From: Sutcliffiella horikoshii
Lineage (GTDB): Bacteria > Bacillota > Bacilli > Bacillales > Bacillaceae_I
Direction of reading: 5' to 3'
Assembly (NCBI RefSeq): GCF_019931755.1
Contig: NZ_CP082918.1
Location: 724,001-788,000, forward strand
Length of the DNA stretch: 64,000 bases
This document shows positions 51,496-60,549 of the stretch, one piece after another. Position 1 is the stretch's first letter; every line of letters begins with the position of its first letter. Both the position numbers and the translations under genes were made by a program. A model generated the notes under the pieces. The model worked only from the letters and a program-made list of their open reading frames with translations, did not search any database and was not told the DNA's origin.

Positions 51496-51630
51496 ATGCA
51501 AAAGACTGTAGAAAAAGCGAAAAAAGGAATCGACGTCAGGAAGATTGTTGATAAGTATAAAGCTAAAGGAATTAAGGTAGAAGTTGTAAAGCCAAGGTTA
51601 GATCTAATAAAAGGCTTAAGCCCACAATAA
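51496..51630 (+). CDS. Small basic protein, 44 aa
   Basis: ORF MQKTVEKAKKGIDVRKIVDK, then YKAKGIKVEVVKPRLDLIKG, ending LSPQ, with a GAGGGATG site upstream. Lys-rich, with an amphipathic helix followed by a beta-like KVEVVK segment. Family not recognised. It lies 66 bp behind htrA, before a terminator, so it may be the last gene of that transcript. Confidence 0.55.
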   Translation: MQKTVEKAKKGIDVRKIVDKYKAKGIKVEVVKPRLDLIKGLSPQ

Positions 51631-51660
51631 CTATATATACTCCCCCCTTAAATATATATA

Positions 51661-51699
51661 GGCGACCTGTTATCAAGTTTGGTAACTGGTCGCCTTTTG
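51661..51699 (+). terminator. Terminator behind the htrA unit
   Basis: GGCGACC-TG-TTA / TAAC-TGGTCGCC hairpin with a T-rich tail. Confidence 0.85.
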
Positions 51700-51774
51700 T
51701 GTTTTATTTCCATATATTTTAGACAAACTAAAAAACCGGACATGAGTCACGGTTTTCAAAGGGGGAGTTTCTAT

Positions 51775-51939
51775 TTATTTCGTAATTAATTCTTGCACCA
51801 TGTATTTTTGATAGATGTGAATGATTTCTTCATCATCCATTCCTAGAACTTCTTCACGCAGGTGGCCTTTGTTAGTCAATGTTTGTTCTACACTTTCACG
51901 TTCCATGTCCGTTAAAAAGTATCTCTTTGAAACTATCAT
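51775..51939 (-). CDS. BH0509-like small protein, 54 aa
   Basis: Ends with MDDEEIIHIYQKYMVQELI. The pattern M-x-D-x-[ED]-I-x-H-[IL]-Y is shared with the 49-aa product at 58492, so the two are paralogues of the small BH0509-type family. The ATG at 51939 has GAGGTG 7 nt upstream; the longer frame to 52023 has no site. Function unknown. Confidence 0.7.
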   Translation of the reverse strand: MIVSKRYFLTDMERESVEQTLTNKGHLREEVLGMDDEEIIHIYQKYMVQELITK

Positions 51940-52070
51940 CTTCAAGCACCTCGTTTGTTTTTTAGTATTTAATGATAGTATTCCCAGTTTAGTAGAATAA
52001 TATACATTAAAATCAAAAAACATTCAAAAAGTTTTAGCTCTTGCTTTTTATTGACTTTTGCCAAATGCCA

Positions 52071-52937
52071 TCACTGTTTTTCTATATATTCAAATAGGAA
52101 TGATTGCCCGTTGCGGTAGAATCTTGGGTCGTAGATGCCCAGTCTTTCTTTGTCATCGACAATGACCACGAAGGGAGACCATTCGTATAAGGTTTTTGCT
52201 TCTGGCACTTCGGTGAATAGTGTGTCCAAATCGGCTTCTTCTGCTGATTTTAGGGTGTATTGCAATTTAGGACTAGTGAAAAGGGCGTCGTCAAAGATTT
52301 CCACTGTATGTTCATTTTTACCTATCACAGAAAAATGCCAAGGGAGGAAACTTGCAGATAATGCGACTTGCTCGTATTTATCTTCATATTGCTTGTACAA
52401 CACATATCCCTGGCTCGTTTGTAAGGCAACGTGGGCAATTATCAATATCCATACCAAACGATATAGGAGATGTCTTTCTTTATTCCAAAGCTTTCTCGCG
52501 AAAAAAGCGATCGCAATAATTGTCCAGATGACAAAATCCACGATGGGGATGGTGCCAAAGGTTACTCTTATAGACGAGAAGGGTTCTAGATAGCCTGTTC
52601 CCCATGCATTAAACAAATCTGCTGTGTTATGTATGAATACAGCAATAAGCGGCACCCAGAGAAAGCGCCAATCTTTTCTTTTTAAAAACCAGATACTTAT
52701 TAAAAAGAAGAGCAATGCCCATATCGGAACCATAAATAGCGAGTGAGTAATTCCTCTGTGCCACATTTGGTACATGCCTTCTGTGTCCCAGAGGCTAGAG
52801 ATGACATCACTATCCGGAATTTGGCTTGCCCCGACTGCTGAGACAAACATTGCTATTTTAGTCTTTTTGTCATCTTGGCGTTTATCCACTGCGCCATAAA
52901 TGGTCATCCCAAAAAGTGTGTGGGTAATTGTATCCAC
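52071..52937 (-). CDS. YfhP/YdjM-type membrane-bound metal-dependent hydrolase (DUF457)
   Basis: 288 aa. Conserved metal-site residues: DTITHTLFG at the N terminus, PDSD in the first loop, WHRGITHS and HNTADLFNAWG; these are the DUF457 signature. About five membrane helices are followed by a 100-residue C-terminal domain. The start is the GTG at 52937 with GAGGTGG upstream, giving MDTITHTL, as family members begin; an in-frame ATG at 52952 has no site. Substrate unknown. Confidence 0.85.
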   Translation of the reverse strand: MDTITHTLFGMTIYGAVDKRQDDKKTKIAMFVSAVGASQIPDSDVISSLWDTEGMYQMWHRGITHSLFMVPIWALLFFLISIWFLKRKDWRFLWVPLIAVFIHNTADLFNAWGTGYLEPFSSIRVTFGTIPIVDFVIWTIIAIAFFARKLWNKERHLLYRLVWILIIAHVALQTSQGYVLYKQYEDKYEQVALSASFLPWHFSVIGKNEHTVEIFDDALFTSPKLQYTLKSAEEADLDTLFTEVPEAKTLYEWSPFVVIVDDKERLGIYDPRFYRNGQSFLFEYIEKQ

Positions 52938-52990
52938 GGTAAGCCACCTCATTGTATGTCTATTTCTTTTTTTATTTTACCTTATTAAGA

Positions 52991-53026
52991 GTAAAAAAAA
53001 AAAGAAACAACCTTCTTGAGGCTGCT
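52991..53026 (-). terminator. Probable terminator
   Basis: Minus strand GCAGCCT / AGGTTGT (two G-U pairs) followed by a long T-rich run. Confidence 0.55.
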
Positions 53027-53194
53027 TCATTTTGCGTTTATGGATTCATTTTCTTCTGTCGGTTCTGGAGGCAGAGGATCAATTTCTATAGCGTCTTTTT
53101 TGTTAAGTCCTTGTGAGACATTGTAGAGAAAGATGCCCATTAATAAAAATAATAATAAGACAAATCCTATGGTTGCTGCGTAAAGAAAAAACAT
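53027..53194 (-). CDS. Small single-pass membrane protein, 55 aa
   Basis: MFFLYAATIGFVLLLFLLMG membrane helix followed by an acidic tail (PLPPEPTEENESINAK). The ATG at 53194 has a strong GAGGGGGG upstream. Family not recognised; the helix followed by a charged tail suggests a regulator or subunit of a membrane complex. Confidence 0.65.
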   Translation of the reverse strand: MFFLYAATIGFVLLLFLLMGIFLYNVSQGLNKKDAIEIDPLPPEPTEENESINAK

Positions 53195-53262
53195 GCTTAT
53201 CCCCCCTCTGTACACTTATATGCACAAGGAGGTGGGGCTAGTACTATGTTTCGATTTAACTA

Positions 53263-53389
53263 GTTGATTTCCGTTCCAGGCGCTTCGCTTGCCTGCGGGC
53301 GGTCCGTGAGCCTCCTTCGGCTTGCGCCTGTGGGGTCTCACCTGTCCCTTCCTCCCGCGGGCGTCTGCGCGCCTTCCACTCCAATCAAC
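53263..53389 (+). repeat. Interspersed repeat element, copy E (127 bp)
   Basis: Starts GTTGATT-TCC-GT-TCC-AGGCGC and ends GCGCCT-TCC-AC-TCC-AATCAAC; almost the same sequence as copies B and C. Confidence 0.92.
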
Positions 53390-53450
53390 TGAGTTACTGC
53401 ATCAAATTTAATAGAAAAACACCTACCGAAGTAAGTGTTTTTTAGTTGTA

Positions 53451-53675
53451 TTATTGTTTACGCAGGTTGCCGAGTTCTTCTGCGATTGCTTGCATTTCGT
53501 TGGGGCTGAAAGATGGTTTTCTCATGACAAGTTCATAAATGTCTTTTAGCTCTTCATACATTTCTTCATCAAAGTGTGAAGGCTTGATGGCACCAAGGTT
53601 TAACACTTTTAGTTTACCTTTGATGGCTTCGATCATATATTCTACATTTTCAGTTGATTTTTCTGTTAAGTTCAT
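53451..53675 (-). CDS. yfkK: UPF0435 / DUF1128 protein YfkK
   Basis: 74-aa helical protein matching the YfkK family: [25 protein letters not shown] and [31 protein letters not shown]. Function unknown. ATG with AAAGGACGG. It lies next to yfkI/yfkH-like genes, as in B. subtilis, which supports the assignment. Confidence 0.88.
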   Translation of the reverse strand: MNLTEKSTENVEYMIEAIKGKLKVLNLGAIKPSHFDEEMYEELKDIYELVMRKPSFSPNEMQAIAEELGNLRKQ

Positions 53676-53868
53676 TTGAACCGTCCTTTCGTACAGAAGC
53701 TTTTCCTTATTTTATCATGAATTGAGGAAAAACAGTATCTTCTTCTGGGAACTGGGGTATTAAACCATTACAAGAGTCGTGAAAGTTTCGAAATATGTTT
53801 ATAATAAAGGTAAGATTAACGGAAGATGTAAGAAAAAGAAAAATTAAATGGATAGGAGAGAGGATAAT

Positions 53869-54225
53869 ATGGGGAACAGAAATAAATTAGTGGATGGTAT
53901 GCTTATTGGGGCGCTTATTGGAGGGGCCATTTCTTTATTAGATAAAAATACAAGAACCACGGTCATACATAATGGCAAGTGTGTTGGTGGAAAATTAAAG
54001 TATGCGATACAGCATCCACAGGAAATTGCTGATTCAGTACGAAATCAAATTGAATCTGTTAGAACAACTGTGGAAGATGTATCTAAAGATATTGATTACC
54101 TTCGTTCTAAAGTGAATGAGTTAAAAGAAACGACGCCGCAAATGCTTGAGATTGTTTCAGAAACTAAAGAAGTGATTGCCAAGCATTTGGAATCAGCAGA
54201 GCGAAAGAATAAAATCTTGTCGTAA
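53869..54225 (+). CDS. YfkI/YtxH-like glycine-zipper protein
   Basis: 118 aa. A short glycine-zipper hydrophobic segment (DGMLIGALIGGAISLLD, residues 9-25) is followed by a long helical region with coiled-coil character (QIESVRTTVEDVSKDIDYLRSKV). Typical of YtxH-type proteins, which associate with the membrane. The ATG at 53869 has GGAGAGAGG upstream. It precedes the YfkH-like gene by 54 bp, probably one operon. Confidence 0.75.
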   Translation: MGNRNKLVDGMLIGALIGGAISLLDKNTRTTVIHNGKCVGGKLKYAIQHPQEIADSVRNQIESVRTTVEDVSKDIDYLRSKVNELKETTPQMLEIVSETKEVIAKHLESAERKNKILS

Positions 54226-54279
54226 GGTGGACTTGCTCACAATAGAATAGAGTAAATGATACGTTCTGGAGGAGAGTGA

Positions 54280-55104
54280 ATGGGAATTTTACGTTTTGGA
54301 AAACAGCTGTTTCATCGCCTAGACAGGAATGAAGCATTGGGAATGTCAGCAGAGTTAGCGTACTTTTTCTTATTATCTCTTTTTCCGTTTCTTATTTTTT
54401 TACTCACGTTGATAGCCTATGTTCCAATAACACAGGATGATGTATTGGGAGTGATTCACCAATATGCTCCTGGCGACACGATGCTTCTAATTGAATCGAA
54501 TGTCGTCCGAATACTAAATGAACAACGCGGGGATCTATTGTCATTTGGTATCATTGCAACCATTTGGTTTGCTTCCAATGGAATCAATGCGATTGTTCGA
54601 GCATTCAATAGGGCATTTGATGTAAATGAGAACAGGCATTTCTTCATTGTTAGGGGCACGGCAATTTTGTTGACCCTTGCGATGGTTTTTGTCATTATTG
54701 TTGCGCTTTTACTACCTGTTTTCGGCAGGGAGATCGGTTTGTTTATATTTTCTTCCTACGGTCTGTCGGAAGAATTTATCACCATTTGGAATACCATTAG
54801 GTGGGGAGTAAGTTTTGTTATTTTGTTTTTTGTTTTTACCTGTTTATATTTGGCTGCCCCCAACATCAGGCTGCATTTGAAAGATGTCCTTGCAGGTTCT
54901 TTTTTTGCAACGATCGGCTGGATGTCCGTTTCTGTGTTGTTTTCCTATTATGTGAGCAACTTCGGGAACTATACAGCGATGTATGGGAGTCTTGGAGGGA
55001 TCATTGTTTTGCTTGTTTGGTTTTACCTTTCAGGCTTAATGATAATCATTGGTGGAGAAATCAATGCCATCTTGCTGCAATGGAAGAAAAGCTTTGTGCG
55101 ATAA
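54280..55104 (+). CDS. YihY/BrkB (UPF0761) membrane protein, YfkH-like
   Basis: 274 aa with six membrane helices. Family signature: GMSAELAYFFLLSLFPFLIFLLTL near residue 22, a WFASNGINAIVRAFNRAFDV loop, and a final GGIIVLLVWFYLSGLMIIIGGEINA. BrkB-type proteins were misnamed RNase BN; true function unresolved. GGAGGAG before the ATG. Forms a unit with the YfkI-like gene. Confidence 0.88.
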   Translation: MGILRFGKQLFHRLDRNEALGMSAELAYFFLLSLFPFLIFLLTLIAYVPITQDDVLGVIHQYAPGDTMLLIESNVVRILNEQRGDLLSFGIIATIWFASNGINAIVRAFNRAFDVNENRHFFIVRGTAILLTLAMVFVIIVALLLPVFGREIGLFIFSSYGLSEEFITIWNTIRWGVSFVILFFVFTCLYLAAPNIRLHLKDVLAGSFFATIGWMSVSVLFSYYVSNFGNYTAMYGSLGGIIVLLVWFYLSGLMIIIGGEINAILLQWKKSFVR

Positions 55105-55182
55105 AAATTCCCAAGAAACTTTTTTAAGCAAAAGGGAAATCTATTGTTGAAAGATACTCTAACCAAATAGGAGGGACCTTTC

Positions 55183-55287
55183 ATGACAAAGCATACGAAA
55201 AAAGACGGCGGTACAAAACAAAACTCTAAGCACAAACCGAAGAACAAAACTTCAGGTAGTGCGAACGGGCAAAACGGCTACCACTAG
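55183..55287 (+). CDS. Small hydrophilic protein, 34 aa
   Basis: ORF MTKHTKKDGGTKQNSKHKPK, then NKTSGSANGQNGYH, with GGAGGGACC upstream and its own terminator. Lys/Asn/Gly/Ser-rich, no hydrophobic core. The composition resembles minor small spore proteins, but I cannot name a family. Confidence 0.6.
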   Translation: MTKHTKKDGGTKQNSKHKPKNKTSGSANGQNGYH

Positions 55288-55292
55288 ATAGC

Positions 55293-55327
55293 AAAAAGCA
55301 GCGAGGCCATGTGCCCGCTGCTTTTTT
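55293..55327. terminator. Bidirectional terminator
   Basis: AAAAAGCAGCG / CGCTGCTTTTT hairpin between convergent genes. Confidence 0.9.
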
Positions 55328-55338
55328 ACAAGGTGAAT

Positions 55339-57240
55339 TTATCGCAATAATCTTAACCCATTTAAGATAACGAGTATGGTACTCCCTTCATGTCCGATGA
55401 CTCCGAAAGGGAGATCAATGAACTGAAGGAAGTTGGAACTGATCAGAAGCATTATCACAGTTATGGAGAAAATAACATTTTGTTTTATAATTTTGTTCAT
55501 TCTCTTTGAAAGTTTTATGGCTTCGGCAATTTTAACAAGGTCATTTTTCATCAAAACGACGTCAGCAGTTTCTAATGCCACATCCGTTCCTTCTCCCATG
55601 GCTATACCCACGTTTGCTGTTGCGAGTGCGGGAGCATCATTGATCCCGTCACCAACCATGCCGACAATATTATATTCCTCTTTTAAGTTTTTTACAGTTT
55701 CTACTTTTGTCTCAGGCAAGCATTCTGCGACATACTTTCCAATAGCGGCCTGTTTTGCAATGGCCGCAGCAGTGCGCTCGCTATCACCAGTAATCATAAT
55801 AGTTTGAACCTGAAGGGCTTGCAGCTGCTTAATGGCTTCCACGGTTTCTTTGCGAATAACATCTTTTAAAGCAAGGATGCCGACTATTCCTGCTTCGTCA
55901 CTTACGTAAACAACTGTTTTTCCTTCATTAGTAAAGGTTTCTGCAACACCATTTTCAAATACTTTGGCAGCATCTGTACCCACAAAATCGGCCTTTCCAA
56001 CAAGATATTCTTTTTCGTGTAGGTTGCCCTTCACTCCCCAGCCAGCCTTGTCATCCAAATGATCCGGACGCTGCAGTGGTTTAGGGGTATTCTTTTTGGC
56101 GTAAGCAGTGATAGCTTGTGCCAGGGGATGGTTAGAATAACTTTCAATAGACCCGACGATAAATAAGAATTCTTCTTGTGTGATGTTTTCGCGTACGACT
56201 ACATCTGTCACTTCCGGCTTTCCTTTGGTTAGCGTACCTGTTTTATCAAAAGCGATGGCTTGCAGATGGCTTAAGTTTTCTAGGTGCACGCCTCCTTTAA
56301 ACAAGATTCCTTTGCGTGCCCCATTCGAGATGGCCGATAATGTTGCTGGCATAATGGAAGCAACAAGGGCGCAAGGGGAAGCAACAACAAGTAAAATCAT
56401 CGCCCTGTAGAATGTTTCGTTCCAACTCCATCCCAGTAGGAAATGAGGGAGGACCATCATGACGGCTACAACAACAAGTACAATTTTTACATACGGCCCT
56501 TCAAAACGTTCCAAAAATTGTTGCGAAGGGGATTTTTCACTTTGAGCATTTTGAACAAGATTAATAATTTTTTGGAACAAGGTTTCTGTAGAAAGTTTTG
56601 TGACCTCCACTACTATGGAGCCATTGACGTTCATGGTTCCCGCATAGACCCCATCGCCGTGTTTTTTCTCAAGGGGGATGGATTCGCCCGTAATGGCAGC
56701 TTCATCTATCGCGGATTCCCCTCTAATAATGTTTCCGTCTGTCGGGATGCGTTCGCCAGGTTTAACAAGTACGTGATCACCAATGGCAAGTTCAGAAATA
56801 TGGACTCGTTCTTCCTTGTCATCCATTATTCTTAATGCTTCCTCAGGCTGAATGTCCATGAGGGCAGAAATTTCTTTTTGACTTCGATTCATCGTGTAGG
56901 TTTCCAAGGCTCCACTTAATGCGAAAATAAAGATAAGGATAGCGCCCTCCATCCAATATCCAATGATTGCGGCACCAATGGCCGCGATGATCATCAGCAT
57001 TTCCACATTCAGCTCTTTCTCTTCAATAGTATCCTGAATGCCTTCTTTGGCTTTAAAATATCCGCCAATTAAAAAAGCGAGAATAAAGATGGGAATCGCA
57101 ACCGTCTGAATGTCAAACTTTAAAAGGATCCAACCTGTAAAAATAAGAACGCCTGAAATAATGGCGAAAATAAGTTCAATATGAGTGGTGAACCTGTTGA
57201 AAAGGGATTCTTTCTGTAGGTTTTCTGTCATTTCTTTCAT
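55339..57240 (-). CDS. P1B4-type metal ATPase, PfeT/ZosA-like
   Basis: Heavy-metal P-type ATPase of 633 aa without an N-terminal HMA domain. Phosphorylation site D332 (FDKTGTLTKG), membrane SPC motif at 288-290 (VVASPCALVAS), actuator AAITGESIPLEK, nucleotide-domain NHPLAQAI and MVGDGINDAPALA. The last helix carries HEGSTILVILNGLRLL, the P1B4 hallmark. The B. subtilis homologue (ZosA/PfeT) exports Fe(II) under PerR control, and a PerR-like box lies upstream. AGGAGG precedes the ATG. Co2+ or Zn2+ cannot be excluded. Confidence 0.9.
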   Translation of the reverse strand: MKEMTENLQKESLFNRFTTHIELIFAIISGVLIFTGWILLKFDIQTVAIPIFILAFLIGGYFKAKEGIQDTIEEKELNVEMLMIIAAIGAAIIGYWMEGAILIFIFALSGALETYTMNRSQKEISALMDIQPEEALRIMDDKEERVHISELAIGDHVLVKPGERIPTDGNIIRGESAIDEAAITGESIPLEKKHGDGVYAGTMNVNGSIVVEVTKLSTETLFQKIINLVQNAQSEKSPSQQFLERFEGPYVKIVLVVVAVMMVLPHFLLGWSWNETFYRAMILLVVASPCALVASIMPATLSAISNGARKGILFKGGVHLENLSHLQAIAFDKTGTLTKGKPEVTDVVVRENITQEEFLFIVGSIESYSNHPLAQAITAYAKKNTPKPLQRPDHLDDKAGWGVKGNLHEKEYLVGKADFVGTDAAKVFENGVAETFTNEGKTVVYVSDEAGIVGILALKDVIRKETVEAIKQLQALQVQTIMITGDSERTAAAIAKQAAIGKYVAECLPETKVETVKNLKEEYNIVGMVGDGINDAPALATANVGIAMGEGTDVALETADVVLMKNDLVKIAEAIKLSKRMNKIIKQNVIFSITVIMLLISSNFLQFIDLPFGVIGHEGSTILVILNGLRLLR

Positions 57241-57370
57241 TTAATCAACCTCCTAATTGAGAAAAATAATCAACATCATTAGCCTTATTAAATGACGAAA
57301 GCTGCCATCTATCCTGATAGCAGCAACACTTTATAAGGGGGATTACTTAATGAGAGTAGTTATCAATAAA

Positions 57371-57385
57371 TTATATTAATTATTA
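57371..57385. promoter_or_regulatory. PerR-like box upstream of the metal ATPase
   Basis: TTATATT A ATTATTA matches the PerR/Fur-type consensus TTATAAT N ATTATAA at 12 of 14 positions. It is 131 bp before the ATPase start and 118 bp before the divergent EamA gene. An imperfect GCTGC / GCAGC hairpin (57301-57324) sits in between. Confidence 0.5.
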
Positions 57386-57502
57386 TCTAGTTATTATTAT
57401 AGATTATTGTCTGGAAGATATCCAGTATTTTTTCTTTTCCAAGACTATACAGTATGTAACCTGTGATTCTTCTGTGTATAATGTAGCTTGGAGAGAAGGT
57501 GA

Positions 57503-58462
57503 ATGGCCGTGAAGGCTGAAAAATTTTTCACAAGCAAGCTTGGTATCATTGTAGCGGCAATGTTTGCAACATTTTTGTGGGGCAGTGCATTTCCGGCAAT
57601 TAAACTAAGTTATACAGCTTTAAATATAGGGGCGAATGAATACGACAAGCAGCTATTATTTGCCGGCTATCGATTCTTCCTCGCTGGGATTATGATCTAT
57701 TTATTTTTTACCCTATTCAAGCAATCGCTAAAACTGAGAAGAGCGACAATTGTTCCGTTGGCACAGTTAGGGCTTGTCCAGACTTTCTTGCAATATTTAT
57801 TGTTTTACTTTGGATTAAGTTATTCCACTGGCATGCAAGGAGCGGTTATTGCTGGAACAGCTTCGTTTTTTCAAATCTTGTTTGCTCATTTTTTATATGC
57901 AGACGATTCATTGTCTGTACGAAAATGGCTTGGGATTGCCCTTGGCTTTGGAGGTGTGTTGGTGGTTAATTTGCCAAAAGCAGGGGCGGGCTTTCAGTTT
58001 GGAATAGGGGAGTTATTGCTGTTACTGGCAATGATGGCTTCTGCTTATGGAAACATCATGGCTAAAGAACGCGCGGCTTCCATGGATGTATCCTATTTGA
58101 CGGCATATCAAATGTTGTTCGGATCGGTAGGATTAATTATTGTTGGTGGAGTGAGCGCAGGTTTCTTTCCTTTTGCCTTTGACGGTTATACATTATTACT
58201 TGTAGTGTATCTTGCATTTTTATCGGCAGCAGGCTTTATATTGTGGAACAACGTAATGAAATATAACAAGGTTGGCAAAGTGTCGATGTACCTGTTCCTT
58301 GTACCTGTATTTGGTGTGTTACTATCTGGTCTGTTTTTAAATGAGGTTATGCACTATACGATTTTGATTGGGTTAATGTTTGTGGTTATAGGCATTATTA
58401 TTGTGAATGGACAAAAGACAGACGATAAAGCACCAAAAGAAAAACTGCAATCTTCCGCTTGA
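57503..58462 (+). CDS. EamA/DMT family transporter
   Basis: 319 aa with ten membrane helices in two EamA repeats. First repeat FATFLWGSAFPAIKLSY, with the loop after helix 4 reading GLSYSTGMQGAVIAGTASFF. Second repeat LLLLAMMASAYGNIMAKERAA, ending VSMYLFLVPVFGVLLSGLFLNE. Metabolite or drug exporter of unknown substrate. Start either ATG 57503 (GGAG at 9 nt) or GTG 57509 (AAGGTG at 7 nt). Confidence 0.87.
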   Translation: MAVKAEKFFTSKLGIIVAAMFATFLWGSAFPAIKLSYTALNIGANEYDKQLLFAGYRFFLAGIMIYLFFTLFKQSLKLRRATIVPLAQLGLVQTFLQYLLFYFGLSYSTGMQGAVIAGTASFFQILFAHFLYADDSLSVRKWLGIALGFGGVLVVNLPKAGAGFQFGIGELLLLLAMMASAYGNIMAKERAASMDVSYLTAYQMLFGSVGLIIVGGVSAGFFPFAFDGYTLLLVVYLAFLSAAGFILWNNVMKYNKVGKVSMYLFLVPVFGVLLSGLFLNEVMHYTILIGLMFVVIGIIIVNGQKTDDKAPKEKLQSSA

Positions 58463-58484
58463 TGTGGGAGGATTGCAGTTTTTT
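58441..58484. terminator. Bidirectional terminator
   Basis: AAAACTGCAATC / GATTGCAGTTTT; the EamA stop codon lies in the loop region. Confidence 0.88.
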
Positions 58485-58491
58485 CGTTTGT

Positions 58492-58641
58492 TTATAAGCT
58501 CTGATGAATCATCATTTGCTCGTAAACATTATTGTATAAATGCTCGATGTCGGCATCCGTCATAAAAGCCAGTGACTCACGATCTGCCTTCTTCATCACT
58601 TCAATAAAATTAATCATGTTTTTACGTTCCTGTCTGCTCAT
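58492..58641 (-). CDS. BH0509-like small protein, 49 aa
   Basis: MSRQERKNMINFIEVMKKAD, then RESLAFMTDADIEHLYNNVYEQM: a short helical BH0509-family protein. GGAGGAG lies before the ATG. Paralogue of the 54-aa protein at 51775. Function unknown; the conserved D-x-[DE]-I-x-H-[LI]-Y core is the family mark. Confidence 0.72.
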   Translation of the reverse strand: MSRQERKNMINFIEVMKKADRESLAFMTDADIEHLYNNVYEQMMIHQSL

Positions 58642-58741
58642 GTTACTTTCTCCTCCTTTGTATTAGTACAGTGTATGTTCGATTGATATTATTATATAAC
58701 AGAATATTTAGAAATGGAACAACTTTTTGAAAGTTTTTTTA

Positions 58742-58757
58742 AAAAAGGGTCAGACCC
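58742..58757. repeat. GGGTCAGACCC palindrome
   Basis: AAGGGTCAGACCCCTT, the reverse complement of the 12180/12222/45845 motif, in the 58642-58883 gap. The rest of the gap is A/T-rich upstream sequence. Confidence 0.7.
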
Positions 58758-58883
58758 CTTTGTGTCGCGGTAATGAGGTAGTGTAGAAAAGGAAAGGTTG
58801 CTGTAAGGTATGTATTCCAAAAGTTAGCGGTATGGTAGGATTAACTATTATATAGAGTCTTTTTTTAGTCAGGAGGATAAATT

Positions 58884-59321
58884 ATGGTGAATGTTATAAC
58901 AGAGATTGTAATTAACTGTTCGAAAATGCAAGTAGCGGACTATGCAGCAAACCCGGATCATGCGCCGGTTTGGTATGATAATATCGATTCATCCGATTGG
59001 AGAACACCCAAACCTTTGCAGTTAGGTTCACAAATTGCGTTTAGAGCGAAATTTCTTGGCAAAGAGCTCGCGTACATATATGAAATTGTTGAATTTATAC
59101 CAGGTGAAAAATTAACGATGAAAACTGCCCAAGGACCGTTCCCAATGGAAACAACTTATACATGGACAGCTATAAATACCAACACAACTAAGATGACACT
59201 ACAAAATAAAGGAGAACCAAAAGGCTTTTCCAAACTTTTTTCACCTGTCATGGCAACCATGATGAAGAAGGCAAACGAGAAAGATTTGAAGAAAATAAAG
59301 GCTATATTAGAGAACCAATAG
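58884..59321 (+). CDS. SRPBCC-fold polyketide-cyclase/START-like protein
   Basis: 145 aa. The arrangement ITEIVINCSKMQVADYAANPDHAPVWYDNI, KFLGKELAYIYEIVEFIPGEKLTMKT and METTYTWTAINTNTTKMTLQN, followed by a long C-terminal helix, fits the helix-grip SRPBCC fold that binds hydrophobic ligands. Ligand unknown. AGGAGG before the ATG. Monocistronic. Confidence 0.82.
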   Translation: MVNVITEIVINCSKMQVADYAANPDHAPVWYDNIDSSDWRTPKPLQLGSQIAFRAKFLGKELAYIYEIVEFIPGEKLTMKTAQGPFPMETTYTWTAINTNTTKMTLQNKGEPKGFSKLFSPVMATMMKKANEKDLKKIKAILENQ

Positions 59322-59333
59322 ATTCTGAACAAG

Positions 59334-59376
59334 AAAAAAACAGGCAAATCCATTAAATGAATTTGCCTGTTTTTTT
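59334..59376. terminator. Bidirectional terminator
   Basis: AAAAAAACAGGCAAAT / ATTTGCCTGTTTTTTT between convergent genes. Confidence 0.93.
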
Positions 59377-59385
59377 CTATACTAT

Positions 59386-60549
59386 TTACCCTTTCACCGC
59401 AACCAATCCGCGCTCTCCAAAAGAATACGTTAACAGAAATATCACGAACAGCAAAAAGCTGATGATGTGGAAAAAGCTGATGTCTGAAAAGTATTGAATA
59501 AAGAGTCCTCCGAAGAATGGTCCTCCTAGGCTCCCGATACTAAAGGCAATTCCACACATAAGGTTACCAGTAGGGAGCAGGTTTTTCGGCATCAGGTCGG
59601 TCATATAGCTGATACCTAGTGAGAAGGTAGATCCCACGAGCATTCCTGCGATGAAGATGCATACCGCCAACGCAATGAAAGTACCTTCAAGGAAACTCGC
59701 CGTTACAAAACTTAAGCACCCAAGGGAAAGAATGACCAATAAGATATTCCGACGACCAAATTTGTCGCTCAGTATCCCAAGAGGAAGCTGAAAAACGATA
59801 CCTCCGATAGCAAAAGATGCAAGTAATACAGATACACTTCCAACTTCAATACCGGAGCGCAAAGCATAAATGGGAAAACTACCGTTTAGTGAAGCTTCCA
59901 GAAAACCATAGCCTAAAGGCGGTAGGAACGCAATCCATCCGTATTTCCAAGCTTTACGAAAACGTTTGATGGTCTCAAAAAATGAATTCACCCCAAGTTC
60001 TTGTTCCGGGTGCTCATTTTTCAAGAAAAATAAGAACAACCAGCCTATCAAACAAAGAATGGAAGATAGGATAAAAGGTAGGGCCTGATTAATTTCGACC
60101 AGAGGAGTCATTAATGGTCCAGTCGCAAAACCTATTCCAAAAAACACTCCATATAGTGATATATTTCGTCCGCGTACATTTTCAGCAGAGAACGATGTTA
60201 TCCAGGTTTGCGTTGCAAAGTGCAGGGCATGGTCCCCAATTCCAATCAGCAATCTCAATACAAACCAGAACCAAAAACTTTGCCATAATGGGAAAAGGGC
60301 AAGAGATACTACAACCAGAAAACCACCGACCAATATAACAGGGCGGTAGCCGTATTTACGTAAAGGCTGTTCCATAAAAGGAGATGCAAGTAATATTCCA
60401 ATATATAAGGCAGTAGCGTTCAATCCATTCAAAGTGGAGGAGACGCCACTATTTTCAAATATGACAGCAATTAAGGGTAATAGCATTCCTTGGCTAAAGC
60501 CGGAAACTGCGACGATGGATACAAGGATCCAAAAACGAAAACGATTCAT
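59386..60549 (-). CDS. MFS transporter
   Basis: 387 aa with 12 helices, from MNRFRFWILVSIVAVSGFSQ. Motif-A-like loop ASPFMEQPLRKYGYRPVIL after helix 2 and its repeat LPLGILSDKFGRRNILLV in the second half. The ATG at 60549 has GAGGTT 8 nt upstream; the longer frame to 60639 has no site. YfkF-like exporters are the nearest family I can suggest. Substrate unknown. Confidence 0.85.
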   Translation of the reverse strand: MNRFRFWILVSIVAVSGFSQGMLLPLIAVIFENSGVSSTLNGLNATALYIGILLASPFMEQPLRKYGYRPVILVGGFLVVVSLALFPLWQSFWFWFVLRLLIGIGDHALHFATQTWITSFSAENVRGRNISLYGVFFGIGFATGPLMTPLVEINQALPFILSSILCLIGWLFLFFLKNEHPEQELGVNSFFETIKRFRKAWKYGWIAFLPPLGYGFLEASLNGSFPIYALRSGIEVGSVSVLLASFAIGGIVFQLPLGILSDKFGRRNILLVILSLGCLSFVTASFLEGTFIALAVCIFIAGMLVGSTFSLGISYMTDLMPKNLLPTGNLMCGIAFSIGSLGGPFFGGLFIQYFSDISFFHIISFLLFVIFLLTYSFGERGLVAVKG

